From the NCBI GenBank assembly GCA_947632045.1, contig CANRNQ010000021.1:1-37713 (forward strand): a stretch of 37,713 bases of DNA, in the 5' to 3' direction. Within the stretch, counting starts at the first letter, position 1; each line of letters begins with the position of its first letter. The DNA is from an uncultured Clostridia bacterium. Lineage in GTDB: Bacteria > Bacillota > Clostridia > Oscillospirales > Acutalibacteraceae. This document shows positions 1-7,316 of the stretch, one piece after another. The notes under the pieces were generated by a model, which did not search any database, was not told the DNA's origin, and was given only the letters and a program-made list of their open reading frames with translations. Both the position numbers and the translations under genes were made by a program.

Positions 1-290
1 TTGGGGGAGCTCCGCTCCCCCAAGCCCCCACATTCCCGACTAAAGAATTTTTCTTAATTAGGCTTTTATGCCAGTAAATCATTTACGAGCAAAGGACTAA
101 TTTAAAAACAATATTCTTTGAACGAAAGGGTGGAGGTGCAGGAGGAGCGACAGCTCCTCCTGCAAATAAATATAATATAAAGTAGCCGCCGTGCCGACGC
201 GACTCGGCGTGGCGGCGGTCGGCGGGGCTGCAAACCCCAAGAATAGGGCCCGCCGCAGGCGGCGGGTAGGGGCGAAGCCCCATGAGAGCC
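1..290 (+). repeat. Dispersed hairpin-rich repeat, copy 1 (truncated by window edge?)
   Basis: Gene-free GC-rich stretch made of consecutive palindromes: a 10-bp stem at 1-23 (TTGGGGGAGC / GCTCCCCCAA), an 11-bp stem at 138-163 (GCAGGAGGAGC / GCTCCTCCTGC), an imperfect stem at about 183-214, and a stem around 249-266. The same modules in the same order occur on the opposite strand at 32004-32358, with nearly identical blocks at about 1-70 and 128-225 and a diverged spacer of different length between them. It has no coding potential I trust. It is most likely a non-autonomous mobile or REP-like repeat; the family is not one I can name. Confidence 0.75.
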
Positions 291-302
291 GCCTGCGGCG
301 GC

Positions 303-333
303 GGTTCAAAGGGGCGGCAAGCCCCTTTGAACC
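303..333. repeat. 13-bp-stem palindrome overlapping the end of sbcC
   Basis: Perfect inverted repeat: positions 303-315 pair with 321-333, with a 5-base loop. It is contiguous with the hairpin repeat at 1-290 and contains the stop codon (306-308, TGA on the minus strand) and the last codons of sbcC. It could also act as a weak transcription terminator for sbcDC, but there is no T-run after it. Confidence 0.7.
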
Positions 334-3053
334 TTGGCGTGACTGCCGCCGGAGTCTGAGCTGACAACGATTTTGTTGACTATCTTCTCCCTCAGCTGCG
401 AAACGTGCGAGATTATCCCGACGGTTCTGCCCATATCCTTTATCTTGTCAAGAGCAAGCATGGCGGTATCTATGGTTTCGCTGTCAAGAGAGCCGAAGCC
501 CTCGTCGATGAAGATGGAATCAAGCCTTATGCCGCCCGAATACCCTTGAACTACGTCTGAAAGCCCAAAGGCGAGCGAAAGCGAGGCGAGAAACATTTCG
601 CCGCCCGAAAGAGTGGCGACCGGACGCTTGCCGCCGTAGCTGCCGTCGAAAACCTCAATATCAAGCCCCTTGTATGAATGTCCGCCGAAGCCCTCGGCGG
701 ATTTTTCAAGGGCGTATCGCCCGCCGCTAAATATTGCGAGATAGCGGTTCGACTGCATGAGAATATCGTCGAGCATCATTCCGAGAACAAACATTTTTAT
801 GGGGATTTTCATGGGATTGCCGCCCCTTAAAACGCCCGATATATGACTCAATGAGGAGTAGAGCTTTTCGGCATTTTCGTATTGCAAGCGCCGATCCTTT
901 AAAAGCGCGAGAGCGCGCTCAAGGCGTTCGCTGCGGCTTCTGGCCTCGCCGCACTCGCCGGTTAAGGCTAAAAGCCTTTGGTTTAGCTCGTCGCAAACGC
1001 TATTTGCCGAGCGAGAGTCGCTTAAATCAAATTTTAAGCAAAGCTCATTTAAATATTGAAGCTCGGCCGTTTGCTCGTCAAGCTGCTTTTTCCTCTCTAA
1101 AACGAGAGAGCTCTTGCCCTCAAGTGCGGCTCTTTCAGCGCTGAGCTCACGGCTCGCCTTATCAACAAGGGCTTCGAGCTCGAGGTATCGGCTTCGGCAC
1201 TTTGTGAGCTCGGCCTCGGGATTTTCTCCCTCGGAAATATTTTTTGAAAGAGAGCTTATCTTTTCCTTGAGCCGAGCCCTCCTCTTTTCAAGCTCCAATA
1301 AAGCGGCGGAGCTTAATTCAAGCTCCGACTTGATTTTGTCAAGCTCCTTTTTTAATTTATCAAGCCTGCCCTCTGCGGCAGGCGCTTTTTTAGCCCTTTC
1401 CCTGAGCTCCGCCAAAAGGCGGCTCTGGCGGTCTATGTCCTTTTGAAAGGTCTTGTAATATATATTGTAGCCCTCGCAGAGCCTTTGCTGCTCGTCAAGG
1501 GCCGTGCCGACAGCGATGAAGGAGGCTTCTAAGTCCGAGCGGGCTTTAAGAGCGTCAAGACATTCGCGCTCGCGCTGATTTATTATCCTTCGTATATCAT
1601 TGAGCTTTTTTGACAGGTCGGGCTCGTTTTCGCCGCATTTTATCGCGGGCGAAGGGTGAGAAAGCGAGCCGCACACGGGGCAGGGCGCGCCCTCGCTCAA
1701 TGTGGAGGAGAGAAGCACGGCCATATTGCCGCGTATTTTTAAATCTATGCCGCGCTCATGCTCCTTTAAGGCCTCTATCTCGGAGGAAAGCCTGCGGTGC
1801 CTGTCGGCCGCCGCTTCAAAACGAGCCTGAGCGGCCTTTTTCTCGGCGACAAGCTCTGAAAGCCTCTTGTAATTTCTGTCTATTTCATTTAGGCTTTGAA
1901 GCTTTATTTCCTCGGACGCTATGAGCTCGGCCGAACGCCTGCACCCATCAAGGAACTCCTCGCCGCTTTTTATCCTCTCCTCCCTGTCCTTAAGCTCCTC
2001 AGAGAGCCGCTTTTCGCGCTCCCTCTCCCTGTCGGCGCTTTCCTCGCAGGCTCTTAATTCCCGCACCGCCTCCTCGCGCTCCGAGTGGCTTTTAAGGCTT
2101 TCCTTAAGAGCGTTCTCCCTTATTTTAAGCGAGTCTATCGTTTCTCTGAGCTTTAATGAGCGCTCGTACTCGCCCTCGGCTTTCTTAAGCCTCTCCTTAA
2201 CGTCTGAAAGCTCGGCTTCGGCCCTTGCAAGCAGGGCCTTTGATTTTTCCACGGAGGTACAAAGCTCGTCGCGCTTTTTTAAAGCTTCAAGCTCGCGCCT
2301 GAGTATTTTAAGCCTCTCCTCGGCGGCCTTCGCGGCCTTGCCGAGCTCGAGGCAGCTTTTTTTGGCCTCCTCCGACATTTTCTCAAGCTCCTCGGCGCTT
2401 TCACAGCCCTGAGCGGCGAGAAGCGACTGCCGCTGCTCCGAGAGTCTTTGAAGAGCGTTTCGCGCCTCGTCAGCCCTTTTGTTTGCAAGCTCGGTTATTT
2501 TTGTCCAAAGCTCGGCGTTAAAGAGCTTTTCAAAGAGCTCGGCCTTTTCGCCGGAGGACGAGAGCAGCAGCCGCCGAAACTCGCCCTGGGGCAGCACCAT
2601 AACGCGCGAAAACTGAGAGCAGTCGAGCCCCAAAAGCTCCTGCGCCTTGTTTGATACGTTTTTGTCCGCGCCCGACACAAGAAGGCGCTCTCCGTTTTTT
2701 ATCTCGTAGCAGGCGTTTTCGATCTTGATTTTTCTCGCTCCGTCGCGCCTGCCTATATATACGCTCTGAGCCCTCGCAAAGCGATAGACGCTATCGCCGA
2801 GCGAAAAGGTAAAATCGACCGAGGTTATTACGCTGTCGTCGGCTCCTATGCTGCGCATCTGCTCCCAGCTGCGCTCTCCGCCTGTCGCCTTGCCATAGAG
2901 GGCGAAGGATATAGCGTCGAGTATCGTGGTCTTGCCGCCGCCCGTGCTGCCGCTTATGAGAAAAAGTGAGTTTTTGCCAAAGAGGGTGAAGTCTATCTCG
3001 GTTTTTGAGAGATAAGAGCCGAAGCCCTCCATTATCAGCTTTATAGGCTTCAT
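306..3053 (-). CDS. sbcC: Exonuclease SbcC (SMC/Rad50-like ATPase subunit)
   Basis: ATPase subunit of the SbcCD (Mre11-Rad50-type) complex, which trims hairpins and blocked DNA ends during replication and repair. The 915-residue protein has the Rad50/SMC plan. Near the N-terminus it has a Walker A loop GSTGGGKTT (residues about 35-43) and a Q-loop segment VLPQGEF (about 153-159). Two long charged coiled coils flank a zinc hook CPVC (Cys458, Cys461). The C-terminal half has the ABC signature LSGGE and Walker B IFIDEGFGSLD. The ATG overlaps the sbcD stop by 4 bases (ATGA), so the pair is translationally coupled. The last residues, VQRGLPPL, and the stop are encoded inside a palindrome that belongs to the repeat at 1-290, so the native C-terminus has probably been replaced by repeat sequence. 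The ATPase core appears intact. Confidence 0.93.
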   Translation of the reverse strand: MKPIKLIMEGFGSYLSKTEIDFTLFGKNSLFLISGSTGGGKTTILDAISFALYGKATGGERSWEQMRSIGADDSVITSVDFTFSLGDSVYRFARAQSVYIGRRDGARKIKIENACYEIKNGERLLVSGADKNVSNKAQELLGLDCSQFSRVMVLPQGEFRRLLLSSSGEKAELFEKLFNAELWTKITELANKRADEARNALQRLSEQRQSLLAAQGCESAEELEKMSEEAKKSCLELGKAAKAAEERLKILRRELEALKKRDELCTSVEKSKALLARAEAELSDVKERLKKAEGEYERSLKLRETIDSLKIRENALKESLKSHSEREEAVRELRACEESADREREREKRLSEELKDREERIKSGEEFLDGCRRSAELIASEEIKLQSLNEIDRNYKRLSELVAEKKAAQARFEAAADRHRRLSSEIEALKEHERGIDLKIRGNMAVLLSSTLSEGAPCPVCGSLSHPSPAIKCGENEPDLSKKLNDIRRIINQRERECLDALKARSDLEASFIAVGTALDEQQRLCEGYNIYYKTFQKDIDRQSRLLAELRERAKKAPAAEGRLDKLKKELDKIKSELELSSAALLELEKRRARLKEKISSLSKNISEGENPEAELTKCRSRYLELEALVDKASRELSAERAALEGKSSLVLERKKQLDEQTAELQYLNELCLKFDLSDSRSANSVCDELNQRLLALTGECGEARSRSERLERALALLKDRRLQYENAEKLYSSLSHISGVLRGGNPMKIPIKMFVLGMMLDDILMQSNRYLAIFSGGRYALEKSAEGFGGHSYKGLDIEVFDGSYGGKRPVATLSGGEMFLASLSLAFGLSDVVQGYSGGIRLDSIFIDEGFGSLDSETIDTAMLALDKIKDMGRTVGIISHVSQLREKIVNKIVVSSDSGGSHAKVQRGLPPL

Positions 3054-4174
3054 TCGCTCGCCTCCTTTAAAATATCCTCAAATATACCTATCTCCTCGTC
3101 GTCGGCCTCAAAGCCGCATACCTGAGCGCAAAATTCCCTGAAAAGCTCCGTCGGCTCGCCGACGCTTTTGCGCGACGGGGCGCTTATTGTGTCTGACGAC
3201 GGCGCAAATAGCTCGGTGCTCATCTCGAGTATATTCGGGTAAAACTCCCTTAGGCGCTGAAGCGGCATAAATATCGGCCTTTTGTCCGTAAGGTGTATGT
3301 GGAGAAAATCCTCGCTCGGGGAGAGCCTCGCGCTCTTTAGCAGCTCGTCAAATTTGCCCGAGATAATTTTCATATCGTGCAGGGGGCTGTACTCTATAAA
3401 GCGGCGCTCTATGCCCTCGCTTTTAAGCTCGAAAATATTCACGCCCTTTTTGCAGCTATGCTCGCCGAAGGAATATTTTATCGGCGAGCCGGAGTAAAAG
3501 CCCTTGTCGCCCGCGCGCTGGGCCGAGTGGAGATGCCCGAGCAGCACAAGGTCAAAGCCGCCGAAAATTGAGGCGCTTATCTCTGCGCTTGCGCCTATGT
3601 ATATCGGCCTTTCGGAGTCGCTGACGCTGCATCCGCTTACAAAGCAGTGCGCCAGAGCTATGTTTATACATTCGCGCTCTAAGCTCTCGTATATTTTTTT
3701 GGTAAGTATGTCGTAGCTCTCAGAAAAGCCGCGTATCTCGTCGTTGTTAAAATACTCCCTCGCGCGGGCGGGCTCAAAGTGGGGTATCATATAAAAGCGG
3801 GCGCGCACTCCGCCTCGGCTCAGCTCGAGCGGCGAGAACGCGTCGGAAATATCTGTCGCTATATGTATCCCGCTTCTTTTTAAAAGCTTCGCGCCGAGGG
3901 TTATCCTGTCGGCCCCGTCGTGATTTCCCGTTATTGCGAGCATCGGTATATTGCGCTCGCTCACAAAGCCGATAAGGCCGTCGAACAGGCGTATCGCCTC
4001 GGGTGGCGCTATGCTTCTGTCAAAGATATCTCCGGCGATTATGAGCGCGTCGGGCTTTTCCTCGTCAATAAGCGGACACAAAAAGTCCGAGATAAAACGC
4101 CTTTGCTCGTCGAGCATTGAACGTGAAAAAATTATTTTGCCCAAATGCAGGTCTGATGTGTGAATTAATTTCAT
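3050..4174 (-). CDS. sbcD: Exonuclease SbcD (Mre11-like nuclease subunit)
   Basis: Metallophosphoesterase nuclease subunit of SbcCD; it cuts DNA ends and hairpins with Mn(II) once SbcC binds ATP. The calcineurin-like motifs are visible: D8-x-H10 in SDLHLGK, GDIFD (Asp49), GNHD (84-86), a later histidine in LAHCF and GHLH near residue 215. The 374-residue length is normal for the family. The ATG at 4172-4174 has an AGGAG about 8 bases upstream. It is the first gene of a two-gene operon, with its stop overlapping the sbcC start. The 131-bp gap to the divergent carboxypeptidase gene holds no minus-strand promoter that I could assign with confidence. Confidence 0.93.
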   Translation of the reverse strand: MKLIHTSDLHLGKIIFSRSMLDEQRRFISDFLCPLIDEEKPDALIIAGDIFDRSIAPPEAIRLFDGLIGFVSERNIPMLAITGNHDGADRITLGAKLLKRSGIHIATDISDAFSPLELSRGGVRARFYMIPHFEPARAREYFNNDEIRGFSESYDILTKKIYESLERECINIALAHCFVSGCSVSDSERPIYIGASAEISASIFGGFDLVLLGHLHSAQRAGDKGFYSGSPIKYSFGEHSCKKGVNIFELKSEGIERRFIEYSPLHDMKIISGKFDELLKSARLSPSEDFLHIHLTDKRPIFMPLQRLREFYPNILEMSTELFAPSSDTISAPSRKSVGEPTELFREFCAQVCGFEADDEEIGIFEDILKEASE

Positions 4175-4235
4175 GCGCCTTGCTCCTCATGCCTTAAGTC
4201 AATAGTTTTTTTACAATAAAATCTTTTTATTTCAA

Positions 4236-4264
4236 TTGAATTTCCCCATGAAATGTAGTATCAT
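4236..4264 (+). promoter_or_regulatory. Predicted sigma-A promoter of the carboxypeptidase gene
   Basis: TTGAAT (4236-4241) and TATCAT (4259-4264) are separated by 17 bp, 42 bp before the ATG at 4306. The fit to consensus is moderate. Confidence 0.45.
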
Positions 4265-4305
4265 AACTTTACACTATATTTTACCACAGGGAAGGGAAAA
4301 AATCT

Positions 4306-5661
4306 ATGAGAAAAAAATTGCTTAGAGTTATGAGCGCCGCGCTCGTTATGATAATTACAGCCTTGATTTTCAGCATTTGCGCCTCGGCCGAAAGCGTAAA
4401 CTTTGACCCCGGCATTGAAACGAGCAGCGACTACATATATCTTATCAACCTCGACACGGACACGCCCATATATCAAAAAAACGCGGACAAAAGGTGTTAC
4501 CCCGCGTCTACTACAAAGATAATGACCTACATTATAGTGACGGAGAAAATCAAGGACCTCGAAAACACCATGGTTCCCATTAAAGAGAGCGTGCTTAATG
4601 AGCTTGAGGGCACAGACAGCTCTATCGCCGGCCTTTACAATTATATAGACAAGAAGATAAGCGTGCTTGAGCTTTTGTACTGCATGATGGTGCCCTCGGG
4701 AAACGACGCGGCGCTTGTGCTTGCCGATTTTGTCGGCAACGGCGACGTTTCGGCATTTGTTGACCTTATGAATCAAAAGGCAAAGGAGCTTGGCTGCAAA
4801 AACACCCACTTTGTGAACCCTCACGGGCTGCACGACGAGGAGCACTATTCGACCGCGTACGATTTGTACAAGATAACGGAATACGCAATAACGACCCCGC
4901 ATTTTACCGACATAACAAATACCACGACCTACTACCTAAGCCTTGACGAGGACGGTGAAGCTCCGCTTGTCACGACCAACAGCATGATAAACGAAAACGC
5001 CGAGGGGGATTATTATTACGAGTACGCCAGGGGAATCAAGACCGGCACCACCGACGAGGCGGGCTTCTGCATGGTTTCCACCGCCATGAACGAGGGAGTT
5101 GCCTATATGTGCATTGCGATGCACGCCCCCTGCTATGACGAGGACGGCGAATATCTCGACAACGGCGCGATGAAGGACAGCAAGGCGCTTTACGAGTGGG
5201 CCTTCGGCGGCATGGATCTCCAGGAGGTCATCGGCGAGCAAACGCCGGTTTGCGAGGTCAAGGTAAACTATGCAATGGGCAAGGACACTCTTCATCTCGT
5301 GCCGGAATACGCCTACTCAACCATGCTTCCGGTCGACAGAGAGAAGAACGATTTAAAGATAGAGCCCAACGTGCCCGAGTCTATCGACAGCCCCATAACC
5401 AAGGGGACGAGGGTTGGGACGGCGACGATTTATTATAAGGATCAGCCGCTCACGACGATAAACCTTGTCGCGGACGAAACGATTGAAAAGAGCGAGCTTG
5501 TCTACATAATGACGGTGGTTAAAAACGTCGTGACCTCGCCTATATTTATAATTGCGGCGGCGTTTGTGCTCGTGCTCTTTATAGCCTATCTGATATTTGT
5601 GGCTCGCCTTGGCAGGAAGAGGGACGATAATGAAAGGGTAAATAATCCGAGAGAGCTTTGA
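4306..5661 (+). CDS. D-alanyl-D-alanine carboxypeptidase (PBP5/DacF family, class S11)
   Basis: Secreted penicillin-binding protein that removes the terminal D-Ala from peptidoglycan stem peptides, limiting cross-linking. The N-terminus is a signal peptide (KK followed by a hydrophobic stretch ending near CASA, residue 28). All three active-site motifs are present: S68-T-T-K71 in PASTTK, S131-G-N133, and K245-T-G in GIKTGTT. The C-terminus has a hydrophobic segment (about 407-432) followed by basic residues. It is therefore probably held by a transmembrane helix rather than the amphipathic helix typical of E. coli PBP5. The ATG is preceded by a purine-rich GGGAAGGG. The gene is monocistronic, with its own promoter and a strong terminator. 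The nearest family names are dacF/dacB; I cannot tell a vegetative role from a sporulation role. Confidence 0.92.
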   Translation: MRKKLLRVMSAALVMIITALIFSICASAESVNFDPGIETSSDYIYLINLDTDTPIYQKNADKRCYPASTTKIMTYIIVTEKIKDLENTMVPIKESVLNELEGTDSSIAGLYNYIDKKISVLELLYCMMVPSGNDAALVLADFVGNGDVSAFVDLMNQKAKELGCKNTHFVNPHGLHDEEHYSTAYDLYKITEYAITTPHFTDITNTTTYYLSLDEDGEAPLVTTNSMINENAEGDYYYEYARGIKTGTTDEAGFCMVSTAMNEGVAYMCIAMHAPCYDEDGEYLDNGAMKDSKALYEWAFGGMDLQEVIGEQTPVCEVKVNYAMGKDTLHLVPEYAYSTMLPVDREKNDLKIEPNVPESIDSPITKGTRVGTATIYYKDQPLTTINLVADETIEKSELVYIMTVVKNVVTSPIFIIAAAFVLVLFIAYLIFVARLGRKRDDNERVNNPREL

Positions 5662-5701
5662 TTGGGAAATTGAGAATATAAAATTGAGAATATACTGTTT
5701 G

Positions 5702-5731
5702 GGCGACGGCGCTGTGCCGTCGCCTTTTTTT
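5702..5731 (+). terminator. Rho-independent terminator of the carboxypeptidase gene
   Basis: A 9-bp GC-rich stem (GGCGACGGC 5702-5710 / GCCGTCGCC 5716-5724) with a 5-base loop is followed by seven Ts (5725-5731). Confidence 0.9.
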
Positions 5732-5772
5732 ATCAAAGTCAGGGGGAGGCGCAGCGCCTGCGGCGCTGCGGC

Positions 5773-5906
5773 GGGGCGGCGACCCGCAAATTTCCGCCTC
5801 CGGCGGAAATTTGCCGAAAAACGCGGCTGGCAGCCTTTTAAACCTCGCGGCAGGTCCCCGACGGCCGCGTTTTTCCGCGCGGCTTGCGCCGCGCGGTCGC
5901 CGCCCC
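5773..5906 (+). repeat. Cloverleaf element, copy A
   Basis: Four-way-junction palindrome. The closing stem is GGGGCGGCGACC (5773-5784) with GGTCGCCGCCCC (5895-5906), 12 bp perfect. Inside it, arm 1 has a 13-bp stem (5786-5798 / 5802-5814, loop TCC). Arm 2 is GAAAAACGCGGC (5816-5827) with GCCGCGTTTTTC (5864-5875) enclosing a 36-base insert. Arm 3 is GCGCGGC (5877-5883) / GCCGCGC (5888-5894). A further 9-bp hairpin (5750-5758 / 5762-5770) sits just upstream. The element lies between the carboxypeptidase terminator and the holin gene. Copies B and C share the design, with matched substitutions in the stems. Confidence 0.85.
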
Positions 5907-6045
5907 GAATTTCATTCCTCGCTCAAGCTTATCGCGGCGACAGCATAAAAAACAGGGACAACCTCCTTCACCTCGGCATAAAATGAAAATGGGCAGGATA
6001 CAAGGCCTTCGTTTTAAATTTAAAAGTGAAAGAAGGGGAAGGATT

Positions 6046-6387
6046 ATGAAAATCAACTGGAGAGTAAGACTGCAAAGTCCTCAATTTTGGATCGGACTTA
6101 TCGGCGTTATAATGTCGCCTATCATGTCATATCTCGGGCTGACGGGTTCCGACCTGACAAGCTGGGGCAGCGTGCTGGACGTTATAAAGAGCTTTGTATC
6201 CAATCCCTATTTAATAAGCACTGTCCTTACGTCTGCGCTCGCCTTTGTCGGAGTAATAACCGATCCCACAACAAAGGGTATTCGTGACAGCGAGGACGCT
6301 TTGGAATACACTAAAAGACGAGAGATAGAGATGATAGAAAAGGAGATAAAGGAAATAGAGGAAAAGGAAAAGAATAAGGAGGAGTAA
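6046..6387 (+). CDS. Phage holin, phiLC3 family (Phage_holin_1), orphan
   Basis: Small membrane protein of 113 residues. In phages this family forms inner-membrane lesions that let endolysin reach the wall. The sequence starts MKINWRVRLQSPQFWIGLIG, typical of the family. It continues with a first hydrophobic helix (about 15-32), an S-W-G linker, a second helix (about 52-70), the family hallmark TDPTTKGIRDS, and a highly charged E/K tail. The ATG at 6046 is chosen because AGAAGGGGAAGG precedes it and homologues start there; an upstream in-frame extension would run into the cloverleaf repeat. No endolysin or other phage gene is nearby, so it is either a prophage remnant or a domesticated holin used for export or lysis. 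Promoter not identified. Confidence 0.85.
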   Translation: MKINWRVRLQSPQFWIGLIGVIMSPIMSYLGLTGSDLTSWGSVLDVIKSFVSNPYLISTVLTSALAFVGVITDPTTKGIRDSEDALEYTKRREIEMIEKEIKEIEEKEKNKEE

Positions 6388-6420
6388 AAAAAGGGGCTGC
6401 CGTGTTGCCGCGGCAGCTCC
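6386..6420 (-). terminator. Terminator for the acetyltransferase gene (minus strand)
   Basis: Reading leftward, a 10-bp stem (6411-6420 with 6393-6402, one G-T pair) is followed by a run of seven Ts on the minus strand (A-run 6386-6392). It overlaps the holin stop codon and may also end holin transcription, though it lacks a T-run in that direction. Confidence 0.75.
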
Positions 6421-6534
6421 CGTTGAGCCTTGCTAAAAGGCGCGAAGAGTATTTCAGCTATCATATTCTACCTATCGTATTATGCCTATTATATTATACA
6501 TATCGTATCATATACTGCGCAAGACTTCGCAATA

Positions 6535-7125
6535 CTACACAAGCGCGCGGGGGTCTATTTTGTCGCTCTCGGTGATTTTCCGCTTTACTCTGCACGGACT
6601 TCCCACCGCGACCACCCCGCTCGGTATATCTTTGGTGACAACGCTGCCCGCTCCTATGACGCTGCCGCTGCCAATGCTCACCCCGCCGAGTATGGTCGCG
6701 TTCGCGCCTATCCACACGTCGTCGCCTATTCTTATGGGAGCCGAGGTGTTCACTCCGCTGCGCCTTTGCTCCGCATTAAGCGCGTGGCCGGCGCAGGAGA
6801 TGCAGACGTTTGGCGCTATAAAGGCGTTTTTGCCTATATATACCGGAGAGGTATCGAGTATGGCGCAGTTGTAGTTTATCAGCGCAAAGCCCGCAAAATG
6901 TATGTTAAAGCCGTAGTCGCAGTGAAACGAGGGCTCTATGCACACCTCGGGCTTATAAGTGCCGAAAAGCTCCTTCATTATCTCCCGCCTTTTTTCCCCT
7001 TCGTCAGGACTTGTGAGGTTGAATTTATGGCAGAGCATTTTCGATTTGAGCTGTATTTTGGCGCACTCCCCGTTTCTGTCGGAAAAATATTTTTTATCGC
7101 TCGTAAGCACGCTGTATATATCCAT
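6535..7125 (-). CDS. maa: Maltose/galactoside O-acetyltransferase family (left-handed beta-helix)
   Basis: Acetyl-CoA-dependent sugar O-acetyltransferase of the maltose/galactoside acetyltransferase family. The 196-residue protein has the N-terminal Mac domain (MDIYSVLTSDKKYFSD, expected to bind the sugar). It then has hexapeptide repeats (IGKNAFI, IGDDVWIGANATI, IGSGSVIGAGSVV), ending in the family signature PSGVVAVGSPCRV. The histidine in CAGHALNAEQR matches the usual catalytic His position. The start at 7125 is preferred over an upstream in-frame ATG because AAGGAGG lies about 8 bases before it. The gene is monocistronic with its own promoter and terminator. The true acceptor sugar cannot be read from sequence. 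Confidence 0.85.
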   Translation of the reverse strand: MDIYSVLTSDKKYFSDRNGECAKIQLKSKMLCHKFNLTSPDEGEKRREIMKELFGTYKPEVCIEPSFHCDYGFNIHFAGFALINYNCAILDTSPVYIGKNAFIAPNVCISCAGHALNAEQRRSGVNTSAPIRIGDDVWIGANATILGGVSIGSGSVIGAGSVVTKDIPSGVVAVGSPCRVKRKITESDKIDPRALV

Positions 7126-7149
7126 GAGCCTCGCCCTCCTTTTATGGAA

Positions 7150-7178
7150 ATTATAGCACACGGACAGGCCTTCGGCAA
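7150..7178 (-). promoter_or_regulatory. Predicted sigma-A promoter of the acetyltransferase gene
   Basis: On the minus strand TTGCCG (7173-7178) and TATAAT (7150-7155) are 17 bp apart, with the -10 box 24 bp before the ATG at 7125. Confidence 0.6.
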
Positions 7179-7220
7179 TATAAATCAGCGATTTCCAGCC
7201 CCTTCTCCCCCTCCCCTTTG

Positions 7221-7248
7221 TTGACTTTATTTTCTAAAGTGCTATAAT
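7221..7248 (+). promoter_or_regulatory. Predicted sigma-A promoter of htpG
   Basis: TTGACT (7221-7226) and a perfect TATAAT (7243-7248) with 16-bp spacing lie 69 bp before the htpG ATG. No CIRCE-type inverted repeat was seen in the leader. Confidence 0.75.
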
Positions 7249-7316
7249 ATATTTCAATATCCGCTTAAAAAACGGCATATATAAATCTCAAATCACAAAA
7301 TGAAAGGATACATAAA

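Noticed and set aside
1921-2412. Serine-rich frame opposite sbcC
   Set aside because: This is a mirror of the Glu/Lys-rich coiled coil of SbcC, not an independent gene.
4261-4902. Long minus-strand frame opposite the carboxypeptidase gene
   Set aside because: It lies across a gene with intact active-site motifs, has an odd composition rich in V, R, H and Y typical of antisense translation, and matches no family I know.
5773-5906. The cloverleaf fold looks tRNA-like
   Set aside because: There is no CCA end, anticodon loop, T-arm motif or tRNA-like arm lengths; stems are fully GC-rich palindromes and the middle arm insert varies.
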